Positions 35,797-43,955 of a stretch of 64,000 bases of DNA are shown here, one piece after another. Each line of letters begins with the position of its first letter. The stretch's first letter is position 1. Both the position numbers and the translations under genes were made by a program. The stretch spans positions 558,001-622,000 of the forward strand of contig NZ_JBGNFV010000001.1 in assembly GCF_041449215.1 (NCBI RefSeq). The letters run 5' to 3'. This stretch comes from Roseivirga sp. BDSF3-8 (lineage in GTDB: Bacteria; Bacteroidota; Bacteroidia; Cytophagales; Cyclobacteriaceae). A model generated the notes under the pieces. It was not told where the DNA came from. It saw only the letters and a program-made list of their open reading frames with translations, and made no database searches.

Positions 35797-35867
35797 ATGC
35801 AAAAGAAACGGAACGATATCATTCCTTACCGGAAGGATCTGAAGCTGCTTGCGCGGGGCTTCCTTAA
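35797..35867 (+). pseudogene. DUF559 N-terminal fragment 3, 1-base deletion
   Basis: As fragment 2 through LLAR, then one base missing near 35859, so the TAA at 35865 is out of frame. Followed by spacer D. Confidence 0.7.
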
Positions 35868-36073
35868 AGCACCATTCCCGGGCGAGTGAAACGAGACCCG
35901 TCGGTTACTAGCTGAGTGCTGGCTTAATGAGACCCCAGACGTATTGCAGGCAGTCGGCTAAGGGCAGTGGCGGGTATGGCAAGAGTGAGCCAGACGATAG
36001 GGACCTCTTGCAGAGCGCCCACGGGTCACCGCTACGCTCGCCCGGGGATAATCTGTGACCGGAACACCCAGCT

Positions 36074-36145
36074 ATGCATAAGAAACAGAACGACATCATT
36101 CCTTTCCGGAAGGTTCTGAAGTTGCTTGCGCGGAAGCTTCCTTAA
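36074..36145 (+). pseudogene. DUF559 N-terminal fragment 4
   Basis: MHKKQNDIIPFRKVLKLLAR then KLP and a stop; the most diverged of the four, followed by spacer E. Confidence 0.7.
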
Positions 36146-36335
36146 AGCGCCATCCGGGGGCGCCTAGCCCGGGCACCGACCCGGGACCCGTCGGCTGCTA
36201 GCTGAATGCTAGCTTAAAGAGACTCCAGAAGTGAAGTAGACTGTCGGCTAAAGGCAGTGGCGGGTATGGCTACAGTCTGCCAAACGATGGGGACCCCGGA
36301 ATGCGCTTCGCTTATCCGGGGATTATACGTGACCG

Positions 36336-36452
36336 GAAGAATACGGCCTGCACTTCCTCCGCTTCGCCGACATCGACGTGAAGCGTAATATAGATGCTAT
36401 GGTGCCTGAGATAGCGGAGTGGATAGAGGGGAATGGGAAGGTGGTGGTGTAG
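36336..36452 (+). pseudogene. DUF559 C-terminal fragment 2
   Basis: EEYGLHFLRFADIDVKRNID to GKVVV and TAG, joined to spacer E at a point 18 codons further in than fragment 1. Confidence 0.8.
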
Positions 36453-36538
36453 ATGGGTTTGGTGCTCATTTTACAGGACATCCCCGGATGATACTAGTAC
36501 ATTAAGTCTGCTAGGACTTAAATAGATATGCATAAAGC

Positions 36539-36567
36539 AAAAAAAGACCGCACAAGGCGGTCTTTTT
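36539..36567 (-). terminator. terminator of precursor gene 6
   Basis: AAAAAGACCGC / GCGGTCTTTTT stem with a short loop. On the minus strand it lies 20 bp beyond the stop of precursor 6 and ends in a T run. Confidence 0.88.
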
Positions 36568-36586
36568 CGTTACAATTCTTTTAAAG

Positions 36587-36796
36587 TTATGCGCAATTAC
36601 GGTAATTAGTTTCATTACACATATTTTCATAATGCGTACAGCCTCCACGGGTTCCCATTTCCCATTCAGGATCATCAGGATATTTATCATCAATGACCGT
36701 ATGATTTGGGGGTACCCCACCATGCACTCTCATGCCAGGGACTGTTACAAAACTGGTCAATCTTAATTGATCCAGGCTTAATTTTTCTTTTTTCAT
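36587..36796 (-). CDS. GG-leader peptide precursor 6 (putative RiPP)
   Basis: 69 residues. MKKEKLSLDQLRLTSFVTV is the shared leader, with HGG at 25-27. The 42-residue core is acidic (DDKYPDDPEWE) and has only three Cys, all near the end (GGCTHYENMCNETNYRNC). It differs most from the other cores. A strong own terminator follows. It lies alone among DUF559 repeat debris. Confidence 0.75.
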   Translation of the reverse strand: MKKEKLSLDQLRLTSFVTVPGMRVHGGVPPNHTVIDDKYPDDPEWEMGTRGGCTHYENMCNETNYRNCA

Positions 36797-37165
36797 AATT
36801 TAAAGATTTTAATTCAGGGCCTAGGGCCATATTAATTTGGTTATTCTTAAAATAAGATAAATAATTGATATAGTTAATTTTTATTGATTAAGCCGTTCCA
36901 CACTTATGTATTTGAGCTCCCAATCTTATCTGTACCACATCCTGAACGGCGACGCGCTCAGGGCACGACTTACGAAGGAAATACCGGGATAAGCAATCGT
37001 GATGAGAGAAGCACTGATAAAGAGTAGTGTTGACAAAGAGCATCCTGACGCTTTCTTTAAAATAGGGTCTTTCACCTAAGTGACGCTTATACAGGCTCCC
37101 TTAGTGAAAAGGTCGCGCTTGCGGTATGCATTCTCAAGAATGCAACCTGGCGGACTGAGTCAAAT
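36797..37165. other. promoter region of precursor 6 and gene-free DNA
   Basis: Very AT-rich for the first 80 bp (promoter of precursor 6), then unremarkable up to the partial spacer F. No gene seen. Confidence 0.5.
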
Positions 37166-37296
37166 ACCGCCAACTATCTATGCTATCTGTAGGCTGAGGG
37201 CAGTGGTGGGTATAGCTACAGTCTGCCAGACGATGGGAGCCATGCAATGGGGACCTCTTGCAGAGCGCCCACGTCATGCGCCGGGGATTGCCACTA
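37166..37296. repeat. partial structured spacer F
   Basis: The second half of the spacer (GTAGGCTGAGGGCAGTGG to GCGCCGGGGATTG) without the first half, running directly into DUF559 C-terminal fragment 3. Confidence 0.75.
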
Positions 37297-37392
37297 GAAG
37301 AATACGGCCTGTACTTCCTACGCTTCGCTGACATAGACGTGAAGCGTAATATAGAGGCCGTGGTGGGTGAGATAGCGGATAGAGAGGAATGA
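37297..37392 (+). pseudogene. DUF559 C-terminal fragment 3
   Basis: EEYGLYFLRFADIDVKRNIE then VVGEIADREE and TGA at 37390; the last residues are replaced. Its end touches the upstream region of the RhuM-Fic gene. Confidence 0.75.
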
Positions 37393-37472
37393 GAGATTTT
37401 AGCCTGATCTTTCGTAAATTCGAGCTTTTTGAACTTGGAGGAAATTCCGCCAAGTTGAGTAATTTCCTTCAT

Positions 37473-38462
37473 ATGGCCAGTAACAAGATAGAAATATACC
37501 AGAGTACCGAGGGCGATGTTCAGCTTGATGTTAGAATAGACTCTGAAACGGTTTGGCTGAATCAGGAACAACTTAGTCAACTGTTTGGCAGAGACAGAAC
37601 GGTTATAGGAAGGCACATCAGGAATGTTTTTAAAGAGGAAGAGCTTGACGAGGAAGTGGTATGTGCAAAATTTGCACATACCACTCAGCACGGTGCTATG
37701 GCCGATAAAATGCAAGAAACGACTACTAAATTCTATAATCTTGATGTCATTATTTCAGTTGGATACCGTGTAAAATCATTGCAGGGAACCCAGTTCAGGC
37801 AGTGGGCTACCCAGAGGCTAAAAGATTACCTGGTTAAGGGATATGCGATCAATGAACAGCGCCTTGAGCAAACGCAGCAGGAGGTGAGGTTTTTAAAGTC
37901 AGGAATTCAGATTCTTAGCAGAGCTATTGAAGAGAAAGCCACGGAAGAGGGCCTGGAATGGCTGAATCAATATGCCAAGGGGCTAACACTACTGGATGAC
38001 TACGACCATGAGCAACTGGATACTAAAGGTGTATCTAAACAGCAGGCAGAATATCCTACTCAAGAAGAATACCAGCAGGTAATTGAGGCAATGAAGGCAA
38101 AGTTTGACTCAGCCGTATTTGGACTTGAAAAAGATAAGGGTTTTGAAAGTGCAGTATCACAAATAGCCAAAGGCTTTGGTGATGAGGACTTCTACCCTAC
38201 CCTTGAAGAAAAGGCGGCCATGTTGCTTTACCTTGTCATAAAAAACCATGCTTTTGCTGATGGTAATAAAAGAATAGCCGCTGCATGCTTCCTGCTTTTC
38301 TTAAAACAGAATGCTATGCTCATAAACAGCGAAGGCGAAATGATTATCAGCAATGAGGCATTGGCCAGCCTTACCCTTTTCATAGCATCCAGTAAGCCGG
38401 AAGAAATGCAAACGGTGAAGAATTTGACGGTAAGCATGCTGAATAGGAATAAGAAAGAATGA
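37473..38462 (+). CDS. RhuM-type N-terminal domain fused to a Fic/Doc domain
   Basis: 329 residues from the ATG of MASNKIEIYQ; an upstream ATG in the same frame would overlap the DUF559 remnant. Residues 8-170 match the virulence RhuM family (VWLNQEQLSQLFGRDRTVIGRHI, then YNLDVIISVGYRVKS). Residues 195-325 form a Fic/Doc fold with active-site HAFADGNKR (259-267). The end NKR is that of Doc kinases, while the Gly before it is Fic-like, so AMP transfer or phosphorylation both remain possible. Such fusions are usually encoded without a separate antitoxin. Likely a toxin or defence-related modifier (inference). Confidence 0.85.
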   Translation: MASNKIEIYQSTEGDVQLDVRIDSETVWLNQEQLSQLFGRDRTVIGRHIRNVFKEEELDEEVVCAKFAHTTQHGAMADKMQETTTKFYNLDVIISVGYRVKSLQGTQFRQWATQRLKDYLVKGYAINEQRLEQTQQEVRFLKSGIQILSRAIEEKATEEGLEWLNQYAKGLTLLDDYDHEQLDTKGVSKQQAEYPTQEEYQQVIEAMKAKFDSAVFGLEKDKGFESAVSQIAKGFGDEDFYPTLEEKAAMLLYLVIKNHAFADGNKRIAAACFLLFLKQNAMLINSEGEMIISNEALASLTLFIASSKPEEMQTVKNLTVSMLNRNKKE

Positions 38463-38773
38463 AAATGATTTCCCCTACCCAGCCAGTCTTAGAAATCTGT
38501 AATCATATTGATGCTTGCATTCAAATTTGTTTAGAGGTATTAGATTATGATTAATTTATTTGGCAACTATCTTTTTACAGGATTTTTTTAAATAGTAAAC
38601 AATAAATGAATTTTTTGGGTCGTTTAGTAAAACTATACACTTTATCAAAATTTATAATGCGTATAGGTTTACTTGTGCGCCCATTTTTTCTATTATTATT
38701 GAACTTCTGCTTACTGGGTTTGGAAACTTTCTTCAACATTCAATTGAATCTCTTTTCCGAGGTGTTAAAATAG
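38463..38773. other. AT-rich gene-free region
   Basis: About 310 bp behind the Fic gene, with stops in all frames. It leads without a start codon into the open frame at 38774. Confidence 0.5.
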
Positions 38774-39088
38774 TTTAAAGGTGCCAAGTTTGATTCTATC
38801 GATGCAAGCTGGACTGAAAGCTTAAAAAGAACTCACATTCAAATAGCTGATTTTAGAACCCATCATACAGGGTCAACCTTTCGGCAGAATCTGGACACTC
38901 AGAAAGTATTAGGCGAAAAAATCAACCTTGAAGACTGGTACACAGTTTTCACTATGATATGTACTGTATTTGATTTGACTGCAGAACAAATAGCTAGCAA
39001 GGTTTTTGAAAAGGAAAGCCTATTCCCTCTAAAACTAAGAGAGGAAATAAGGAGTGCCATGGACAAATTAAAAAGGCATTATCAATAA
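38774..39088 (+). pseudogene. remnant of an unidentified gene, no start codon
   Basis: 104 codons open after a TAG, coding-like: AKFDSIDASWTESLKRTHIQ, then LEDWYTVFTMICTVFDLTAE and a charged helix at the end. No ATG, GTG or TTG at a sensible place. The 5' part is lost. It ends 5 bp before a spacer remnant, so the repeat family may have truncated what lay downstream. Confidence 0.4.
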
Positions 39089-39089
39089 A

Positions 39090-39178
39090 AAGCAGTTGCT
39101 GGTATGGCTACAATAAGCTAGGCGATGGGGACCTCTTGCAGAGCGCCCACGTCATGCGCCGGGGATAATCGGTGACCG
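39090..39178. repeat. solo partial structured spacer G
   Basis: AGCAGTTGCTGGTATGGCTAC to GGGATAATCGGTGACCG, the second half of the spacer, closest to copies A and F (GACCTCTTGCAGAGCGCCCACG). Confidence 0.75.
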
Positions 39179-39222
39179 TCAGGTGCCCTTGCTGGATTAC
39201 ATGGTTAGCGTTAGCTGCGACC

Positions 39223-39771
39223 TTACGGGGTACCAGCAGATGTAGGCTTTATAATATTATCATCTAATAATTGCTTGAATATTTTCTCAGCTGAGGCTCT
39301 TGCAAATATGGATGGGCCAAAGGAACCTGAAGATGAATAATTTGCTTTCCAGACCTCCCTGTTTGTTCCGGTATCGATACCTATTAATTGGTATGACGCG
39401 GTTTGCAGCGTTCCATTATAGTATTCAAGTTGCTCAGGCTTGAAAAATATAACCAAATCTTTTCCGCCTTCTACAATGGCGTTGGCGATTTTCTTGTCTC
39501 TGTCATCCTCGACATTTAAAGCAAGTTCATCTCGCCGGTCAGCACTAATCAGAAGTACATCTACCTCTTGCTGATTTTGACTAAATACATCTTCAAGGTG
39601 CCTTTTAAGGGAGTTTGAAAAAGTAACTGTTCTGCCGGATTCAAAAGGTATGACGATTAGTGGCCTTTTGTATGATGTAGAAAGATGTGGATCTACCACA
39701 GATTGCAACTGAACCCCACAGCCGCTCAACATGAGCAAAGATAGAACGTAAAAAATGTTATGTTTTTTCAT
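39223..39771 (-). CDS. hypothetical lipoprotein
   Basis: 182 residues with a lipobox LMLSGC (Cys18). The mature part has alternating beta and helix (PLIVIPFESGRTVTF, then KDLVIFFKP, then YQLIGIDTGTNREVWKA), similar in outline to lipoproteins that bind or assemble in the envelope. No family that I can name. It stands alone in a repeat-rich stretch. Confidence 0.65.
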   Translation of the reverse strand: MKKHNIFYVLSLLMLSGCGVQLQSVVDPHLSTSYKRPLIVIPFESGRTVTFSNSLKRHLEDVFSQNQQEVDVLLISADRRDELALNVEDDRDKKIANAIVEGGKDLVIFFKPEQLEYYNGTLQTASYQLIGIDTGTNREVWKANYSSSGSFGPSIFARASAEKIFKQLLDDNIIKPTSAGTP

Positions 39772-40159
39772 GTTTTCAGATATTTATTTGGTTACACTTC
39801 TTAAGTGTACTTAATTATTATTATTCTATAAATAATAAATGAAATTAATTCCATTTAAATAAATCTATCACACCCTTCACTTTATCATCGGAATAGACGG
39901 GAGAAGGTAGTTATGGGTATAGAATGTCGGGCCAGACCCGCTAGTCAGCGGGCAGGCTGATGGCGCCCATTGCATGCGCTAGCTCATTCGGCGGGGACAT
40001 ATGTTACCGCGAAAAAAACCGTCCGGTTGTATGCTTTAGGTGTCCAACCCCGAACAGCTTAAAGGTGTACACCAGGCCTCAAATTCGATGCAGGCACCTT
40101 TTTTCATTTGGCATATGCATTGCAAAGGAGCAGTGTAAATCACATATGACTAAACGATT
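39772..40159. other. intergenic region
   Basis: 388 bp with an AT-rich start (promoter of the lipoprotein), then a piece around 39890-40010 that faintly resembles spacer sequences (GCAGGCTGATGGCGCCCATTG). No gene. Confidence 0.45.
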
Positions 40160-40756
40160 ATGAAGAAAATACTACCTCTGATCTTTGCTTTGCTTTGTAT
40201 TCATGCGGGCTTTGTGCGGGCTAACACGCCAGTGAATACAGTACATACTGGCCCGGGTAAGGAAATTGACCTGCCGGCCTTTACATCGCTTAGTATTAAG
40301 GGTGGGGGCACCTATTATATACATTATAGCAGGAGCAGTAAAATAGAAATAAAAGGGGCGGGCCGGTGCCTGGATGAGGTGGAGGCTACCGTGAGTTATA
40401 GAGAACTATCTATAGGGCCAGCAGAAAATGCTACGGGAAACTGTCCTATCGAGGTACACATCTATACATCAGCCCTTAGCAGCATACAGCAAAAAGGTGG
40501 CGGAAGCATTAGCATCATGAAAGGCTTCCCTCCTGTCGAGTCGTTCAAATGTAGCCTAAAGGGAGGCGGAGACATGAATTTATCAGCTCTTCGTATTGGT
40601 TCTCTCCATGCTGCTATCAAGGGAGGGGGCCAGGTGATGGCCACGGTTGAGAAAAGCCTCCATGGTGAGATAAAAGGCGGAGGCAGGCTCTATTACCAGG
40701 GCGACCCTGCTGTGAAAAAGGAAATCTCAGGCGGCGGCACCATCGAAAGCAGGTAA
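40160..40756 (+). CDS. GIN-domain (DUF2807) exported protein
   Basis: 198 residues with a signal peptide (KKILPLIFALLCIHAGFVRA). The mature protein is a beta-helix-like GIN domain: repeated strands with the SIKGGG, QQKGGG, LKGGGD, IKGGGQ and IKGGGR turns. The family is widespread in Bacteroidota, and the function is unclear, probably envelope-related. It ends 1 bp before the FISUMP gene, so the two are co-transcribed. Confidence 0.85.
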   Translation: MKKILPLIFALLCIHAGFVRANTPVNTVHTGPGKEIDLPAFTSLSIKGGGTYYIHYSRSSKIEIKGAGRCLDEVEATVSYRELSIGPAENATGNCPIEVHIYTSALSSIQQKGGGSISIMKGFPPVESFKCSLKGGGDMNLSALRIGSLHAAIKGGGQVMATVEKSLHGEIKGGGRLYYQGDPAVKKEISGGGTIESR

Positions 40757-40757
40757 T

Positions 40758-41423
40758 ATGATACGCAGGCACATTTTACTAATGCTTATCATTTTGAGCT
40801 GTACAAAAGGAGCCGCAGTCCAAAACACGGTACAGCTACCCGCCGATAGGTTTATCGACCCCAGGGATGGCCATGCGTACAAAACGGTACGGATAGGTGA
40901 GCAGGAATGGCTGGCGGAAAACTTCGCTTACCTGCCGTATATTTGTGAGCCGGGCGAGGCCGACTGTGGCGTTTGGGTGTATGATTATGACGGCTCAAGC
41001 CTTACAGAAGCCAAAAAGACTCCGCAATACGGAATGTATGGGGCGCTATACAGTTGGAAGGCGGCCCGGGAGCTGGCCCCGGAGGGCTGGCACGTGCCCA
41101 GCGATGAGGAGTGGAAAGAGCTGGAACGGCATATTGGTATAGACGCTAATGCTATTGATGATAAAACCTGGAGGGGAGAGAATAATGAGGCGGACCGCCT
41201 GAAGAAAGAAGGGGATACGGGCCTGGAGGTGGTCTTCGGTGGCTGGATGACAGATTACGGGAAGTTTAACTTCGCGCAGCAGCATGCAAACTTCTGGTGT
41301 GCGGACGAAGTAGATGCAGGCAGAGGTATAGAGCGACTACTCGGGCTGACCAATGGCAGGATAGGAAGAGACGCAGGCAATAAAGGCTGCGGCTTTAGCG
41401 TGCGGTATGTGAGGGATAGGTAG
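40758..41423 (+). CDS. FISUMP-domain exported protein
   Basis: 221 residues with a signal peptide ending near KGAAVQ. The Fibrobacter major paralogous (FISUMP) domain is clear: DPRDGHAYKTVRIGEQEWLAENF, then GALYSWKAA, GWHVPSDEEWKEL and the C-terminal GCGFSVRYVRD. These are surface or secreted proteins of unknown role. Its end runs against the truncated VapC remnant on the other strand. Confidence 0.88.
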   Translation: MIRRHILLMLIILSCTKGAAVQNTVQLPADRFIDPRDGHAYKTVRIGEQEWLAENFAYLPYICEPGEADCGVWVYDYDGSSLTEAKKTPQYGMYGALYSWKAARELAPEGWHVPSDEEWKELERHIGIDANAIDDKTWRGENNEADRLKKEGDTGLEVVFGGWMTDYGKFNFAQQHANFWCADEVDAGRGIERLLGLTNGRIGRDAGNKGCGFSVRYVRDR

Positions 41424-41785
41424 TGAAGTGGCTTAATGAGTTGCCAAATGTATCTAACAGTCAGGCCTTCTGCTTGTGACTGAGAAATGATCAGTCTATC
41501 AAATGGATCTCGATGTCCTTCTACAAAAGGAAGGGAGGCATTGGCCAAAACATGAGAAGGGGTTAAGGGGAGTAATTTGAAGCCACTTTCCGTAATTAAT
41601 TCAAATAGCTTTTCTAATGACATTTGCAGTTCCAGCTTGCCAAGCGAGTGCTTAATGGCCATTTCCCATAACGAGGCTACAGAGACATAACATTCGTTTT
41701 CAGGCTCGATTATTAAATTCTTTACGCTTTCAGGAAGCTGATCAGACTCAGAGAGGAACCATAAAATAGCATGTGTATCCAGCAA
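41424..41785 (-). pseudogene. VapC-type PIN toxin, C-terminus lost
   Basis: TTG start, LLDTHAILWFL with the first Asp, then SVASLWEMAIKHSLGKLEL and HRDPFDRLIISQSQAEGLT, all conserved in the type II toxin group. The usual end with the last acidic residue (TSDxxF) is missing: after GLTV the frame runs into sequence antisense to the FISUMP gene. The body of about 115 residues therefore lacks its final 12-15 residues. Catalytic acidic residues are mostly present, but the fold end is lost, so it is probably inactive. Confidence 0.7.
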
Positions 41786-41793
41786 TTACCTCA

Positions 41794-41994
41794 TTACATG
41801 TATTCGTTAAAATCATTGAGCGGCTCATCAAAATCATCTCTCATTTTAACCATGGCTTTTGCAAGCCCGGGCTTCCTTTTGGCTGCTGTCTCCTTTTAAG
41901 ACTTCTGCAAAAGAAACTCAATATAGTCACTAACCTGCTCCTGAAGTGCTTTAGGTAATAAGGTTAGCTTGGTGTAAACATCAATTTGTGTTAT
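41794..41994 (-). pseudogene. DUF2281-type antitoxin, broken
   Basis: Reads TQIDVYTKLTLLPKALQEQV, then IEFLLQKS, an in-frame TAA, and KRKPGLAKAMVKMRDDFDEP ending DFNEYM. This is the DUF2281 antitoxin pattern. There is no ATG at the expected start (ATA/ATC there) and one internal stop. It directly precedes the toxin remnant (ATGTAATGAGGTAATTG junction). Confidence 0.7.
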
Positions 41995-42173
41995 GATCGA
42001 TCAAATATGTTCACTGAAGATCAGGTTTGCTCACAGATGATCAATTATAATCACCTTCAATCATTTTAACGCAAAAATAAACAGAAAAGATTACCAGCAA
42101 GAATAGTTCACACGCTAGAGAACCCAACAATTGCCCCTATCTTTGCCCTATTATTTAATACTCCCCCTACCCC

Positions 42174-43484
42174 ATGTCCACACACATTAAAAGCCAGGCA
42201 GATATATTAGCTAAATTAGGCATAGAGAAGCTGAACGCTATGCAGATCGAGGCAAAGGAGGCCATTGCAACTGAAAGCGAGGTGATTTTGCTGTCGCCTA
42301 CGGGCACGGGCAAAACGCTGGCTTTTCTGCTGCCTATCATCGAGGCCCTGGACCCAAGCTGTGAGGAGATCCAGAGCGTGATCATCGTGCCTTCGCGTGA
42401 GCTGGCGATACAGATAGAGCAGGTGATGCGCGAGATGGGCACGGGCTTTAAGGTAAATGCGGTATACGGAGGGCGTATGGGGTCTAAAGACCGCATGGAG
42501 ATAAAAACGCGGCCAGCGGTGCTGATCGGTACGCCGGGCCGGGTATCTGACCACCTGAGGCGGGAAGCTTTCGATACCAAACACATCACCACGCTGGTGC
42601 TGGATGAGTTTGATAAGTCGCTGGAAATAGGCTTTGAAGGGGAGATGAAGGACATCCTCACTTTACTGCCTAATGTGGATAAGAAGATACTGACCTCGGC
42701 CACGCAGGGCGTACGCATACCCAGGTTTGTAGGCCTGCAAAACCCTGTTACGATTGACTACCTGGACCAGCGAAGCTCGCGGCTGCAACTGAAAAAGGTG
42801 ATCTCTCCGGAGAAGGATAAGCTGGAGACACTCCTTGAGCTGATCGCGCATATTGGGGAGGGGAACGGCATTATCTTCTGTAATTTTAAAGACTCGATAC
42901 AGCGTGTCAGCGACTTCCTGGGGGAACATAACATCTCTCACGGCGCGTTCTACGGAGGCCTGGAGCAGACGGACAGGGAGCGGGCACTGATCAAATTCAG
43001 GAACGGAACGCATCAGCTACTGCTGGCGACTGACCTGGCGGCCAGGGGCATTGATGTGCCGGAAATTGACTTTATCATTCACTACCACCTGCCCTTCCGG
43101 GGTGAGGAGTTTACGCACCGCAATGGCAGGACGGCCCGCATGAACAGTAATGGTACGGCTTATGTCCTGCTATACGAAAAGGAGGAGGTGCCGGAATTCA
43201 TCGGGGATATACCCGAGGAAAAGTTGGAAAAAACCGACCTGCCGGAAGCGCCTCAGTGGAGCACGCTGTTCATTTCCGGAGGCAGAAAGGACAAAATATC
43301 TAAAGGTGATATAGCAGGCCTATTTATCAAACAGGGAAACCTAGATAAAGACGCTCTGGGAGTCATCGAACTTAAAAATGACTGCGCTTTTGTATCGGTA
43401 AAAGCCTCTGAGGTAAAGGAGCTACTACCAAAGGTGAATAACACGAAGCTGAAGAAGAAAAAGGTGCGGGTGTCGGTGGTATAA
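42174..43484 (+). CDS. DEAD-box ATP-dependent RNA helicase with DbpA-type RNA-binding domain
   Basis: 436 residues. Motif I SPTGTGKT (41-48), Ia VPSRELA, Ib GTPGR, II DEFD (144-147, in place of DEAD), III SAT, and motif VI HRNGRTAR are present. The last 80 residues (FISGGRKDKISKGDIAGLF to KKKKVRVSVV) are the DbpA RNA-binding fold. The Q motif is partly seen in LNAMQIEA. Likely ribosome assembly or RNA remodelling. The DEFD change keeps the acidic pair needed for ATP hydrolysis. Confidence 0.92.
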   Translation: MSTHIKSQADILAKLGIEKLNAMQIEAKEAIATESEVILLSPTGTGKTLAFLLPIIEALDPSCEEIQSVIIVPSRELAIQIEQVMREMGTGFKVNAVYGGRMGSKDRMEIKTRPAVLIGTPGRVSDHLRREAFDTKHITTLVLDEFDKSLEIGFEGEMKDILTLLPNVDKKILTSATQGVRIPRFVGLQNPVTIDYLDQRSSRLQLKKVISPEKDKLETLLELIAHIGEGNGIIFCNFKDSIQRVSDFLGEHNISHGAFYGGLEQTDRERALIKFRNGTHQLLLATDLAARGIDVPEIDFIIHYHLPFRGEEFTHRNGRTARMNSNGTAYVLLYEKEEVPEFIGDIPEEKLEKTDLPEAPQWSTLFISGGRKDKISKGDIAGLFIKQGNLDKDALGVIELKNDCAFVSVKASEVKELLPKVNNTKLKKKKVRVSVV

Positions 43485-43560
43485 AGCATGGATGACGCTT
43501 TCAGCATACTTTCCAAAAAAGAATTAAATTACTGCTGAAAACTAAATCTATATTTCAACT

Positions 43561-43731
43561 ATGAAAAAGAAACTGAATATCTCTTCACTTAATGTGAAAA
43601 GCTTCAAAACCACAGAAGAAAAGACTTCTATAAAAGGTGGGTATGAAAAGAGCTATTATACCAACTGTCCACTAAATGGATGCGAAACACTTAACTACAG
43701 GTGCTCGAATGGGGTTAATTTTATGATCTGA
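43561..43731 (+). CDS. GG-leader peptide precursor 7 (putative RiPP)
   Basis: 56 residues. The leader is MKKKLNISSLNVKSFKTT, with IKGG at 24-27. The 29-residue core is rich in Tyr/Asn with three Cys (TNCPLNGCETL, NYRCSNG). CETL plus a later Cys and Asn-Gly also appear in the decayed precursor 2. It has its own terminator at 43738 and is convergent with precursor 8. It lies on the opposite strand from all the others. Confidence 0.8.
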   Translation: MKKKLNISSLNVKSFKTTEEKTSIKGGYEKSYYTNCPLNGCETLNYRCSNGVNFMI

Positions 43732-43737
43732 TTTAGA

Positions 43738-43759
43738 AAAGCCTCATAGGAGAGGCTTT
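43738..43759 (+). terminator. terminator of precursor gene 7
   Basis: AAAGCCTC / GAGGCTTT stem with a 6-nt loop, followed by CTATTT. Confidence 0.8.
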
Positions 43760-43777
43760 CTATTTAATCTACCAAAA

Positions 43778-43799
43778 AAAGCCGCCCAATGGCGGCTTT
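43778..43799 (-). terminator. terminator of precursor gene 8
   Basis: AAAGCCGCC / GGCGGCTTT perfect stem with CAAT loop; on the minus strand a run of T follows. Confidence 0.85.
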
Positions 43800-43807
43800 C
43801 ATATTGT

Positions 43808-43955
43808 TTAATAGCAGGGATGATACCAGCTCTCTATACAACATTCCGTATTTTGGTAGGGGTCGCCCGTCCGGTTAGCCCCCCCCTTTGATTTTGGGAG
43901 TATTCATAACCTTAAAGCTTTTCAGCCGGACTTCACTAAGTCTTACCTTTTTCAT
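43808..43955 (-). pseudogene. GG-leader peptide precursor 8, frame broken at a run of eight G
   Basis: Starts MKKVRLSEVRLKSFKVMNTP and reaches KIKGGG followed directly by TAA. The stop comes from a G8 run (43879-43886, C on the plus strand). With seven G the frame continues as GGANRTGDPYQNTECC, then IESWYHPCY and TAA at 43808, a normal 23-residue core with three Cys. DPY and EC match the decayed precursor 5. The frame is off by exactly one base in a homopolymer at the cleavage site, so phase variation, a sequencing error or a true loss are all possible. Confidence 0.65.

Larger units (their letters stand above)
34587..36335. repeat. array of five structured spacers (A-E) joined to DUF559 gene ends
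   Basis: Spacers at 34587-34771 (A), 34855-35024 (B), 35608-35785 (C), 35868-36062 (D) and 36146-36335 (E), each 170-195 bp. Each starts TGCGCCATTCCCGG or similar, has GTCGGCTACTAGCTGAGTGC, a central stem-loop and a variable GC-rich hairpin, and ends GTGACCGG. Spacers B, C, D and E directly follow the stop of a 23-codon DUF559 start fragment. A, C and D run directly into the next such fragment (ACACCCAGCTATG; in A and D with the period of about 270 bp), while B and E run into a DUF559 3' end. In C the central stem CCCC-CGT-GCAGACTGT pairs fully with ACAGTCTGC-ACG-GGGG. In A, B and D it is degraded. Confidence 0.9.

Noticed and set aside
34587-36335. CRISPR array interpretation of the regular 260-280 bp pattern
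   Set aside because: Repeats are far too long, contain gene fragments, and there are no short unique spacers and no cas genes.
41255-41423. C-terminal part of the VapC frame
   Set aside because: It is antisense to the FISUMP gene and does not match the VapC end; it is read-through after truncation.
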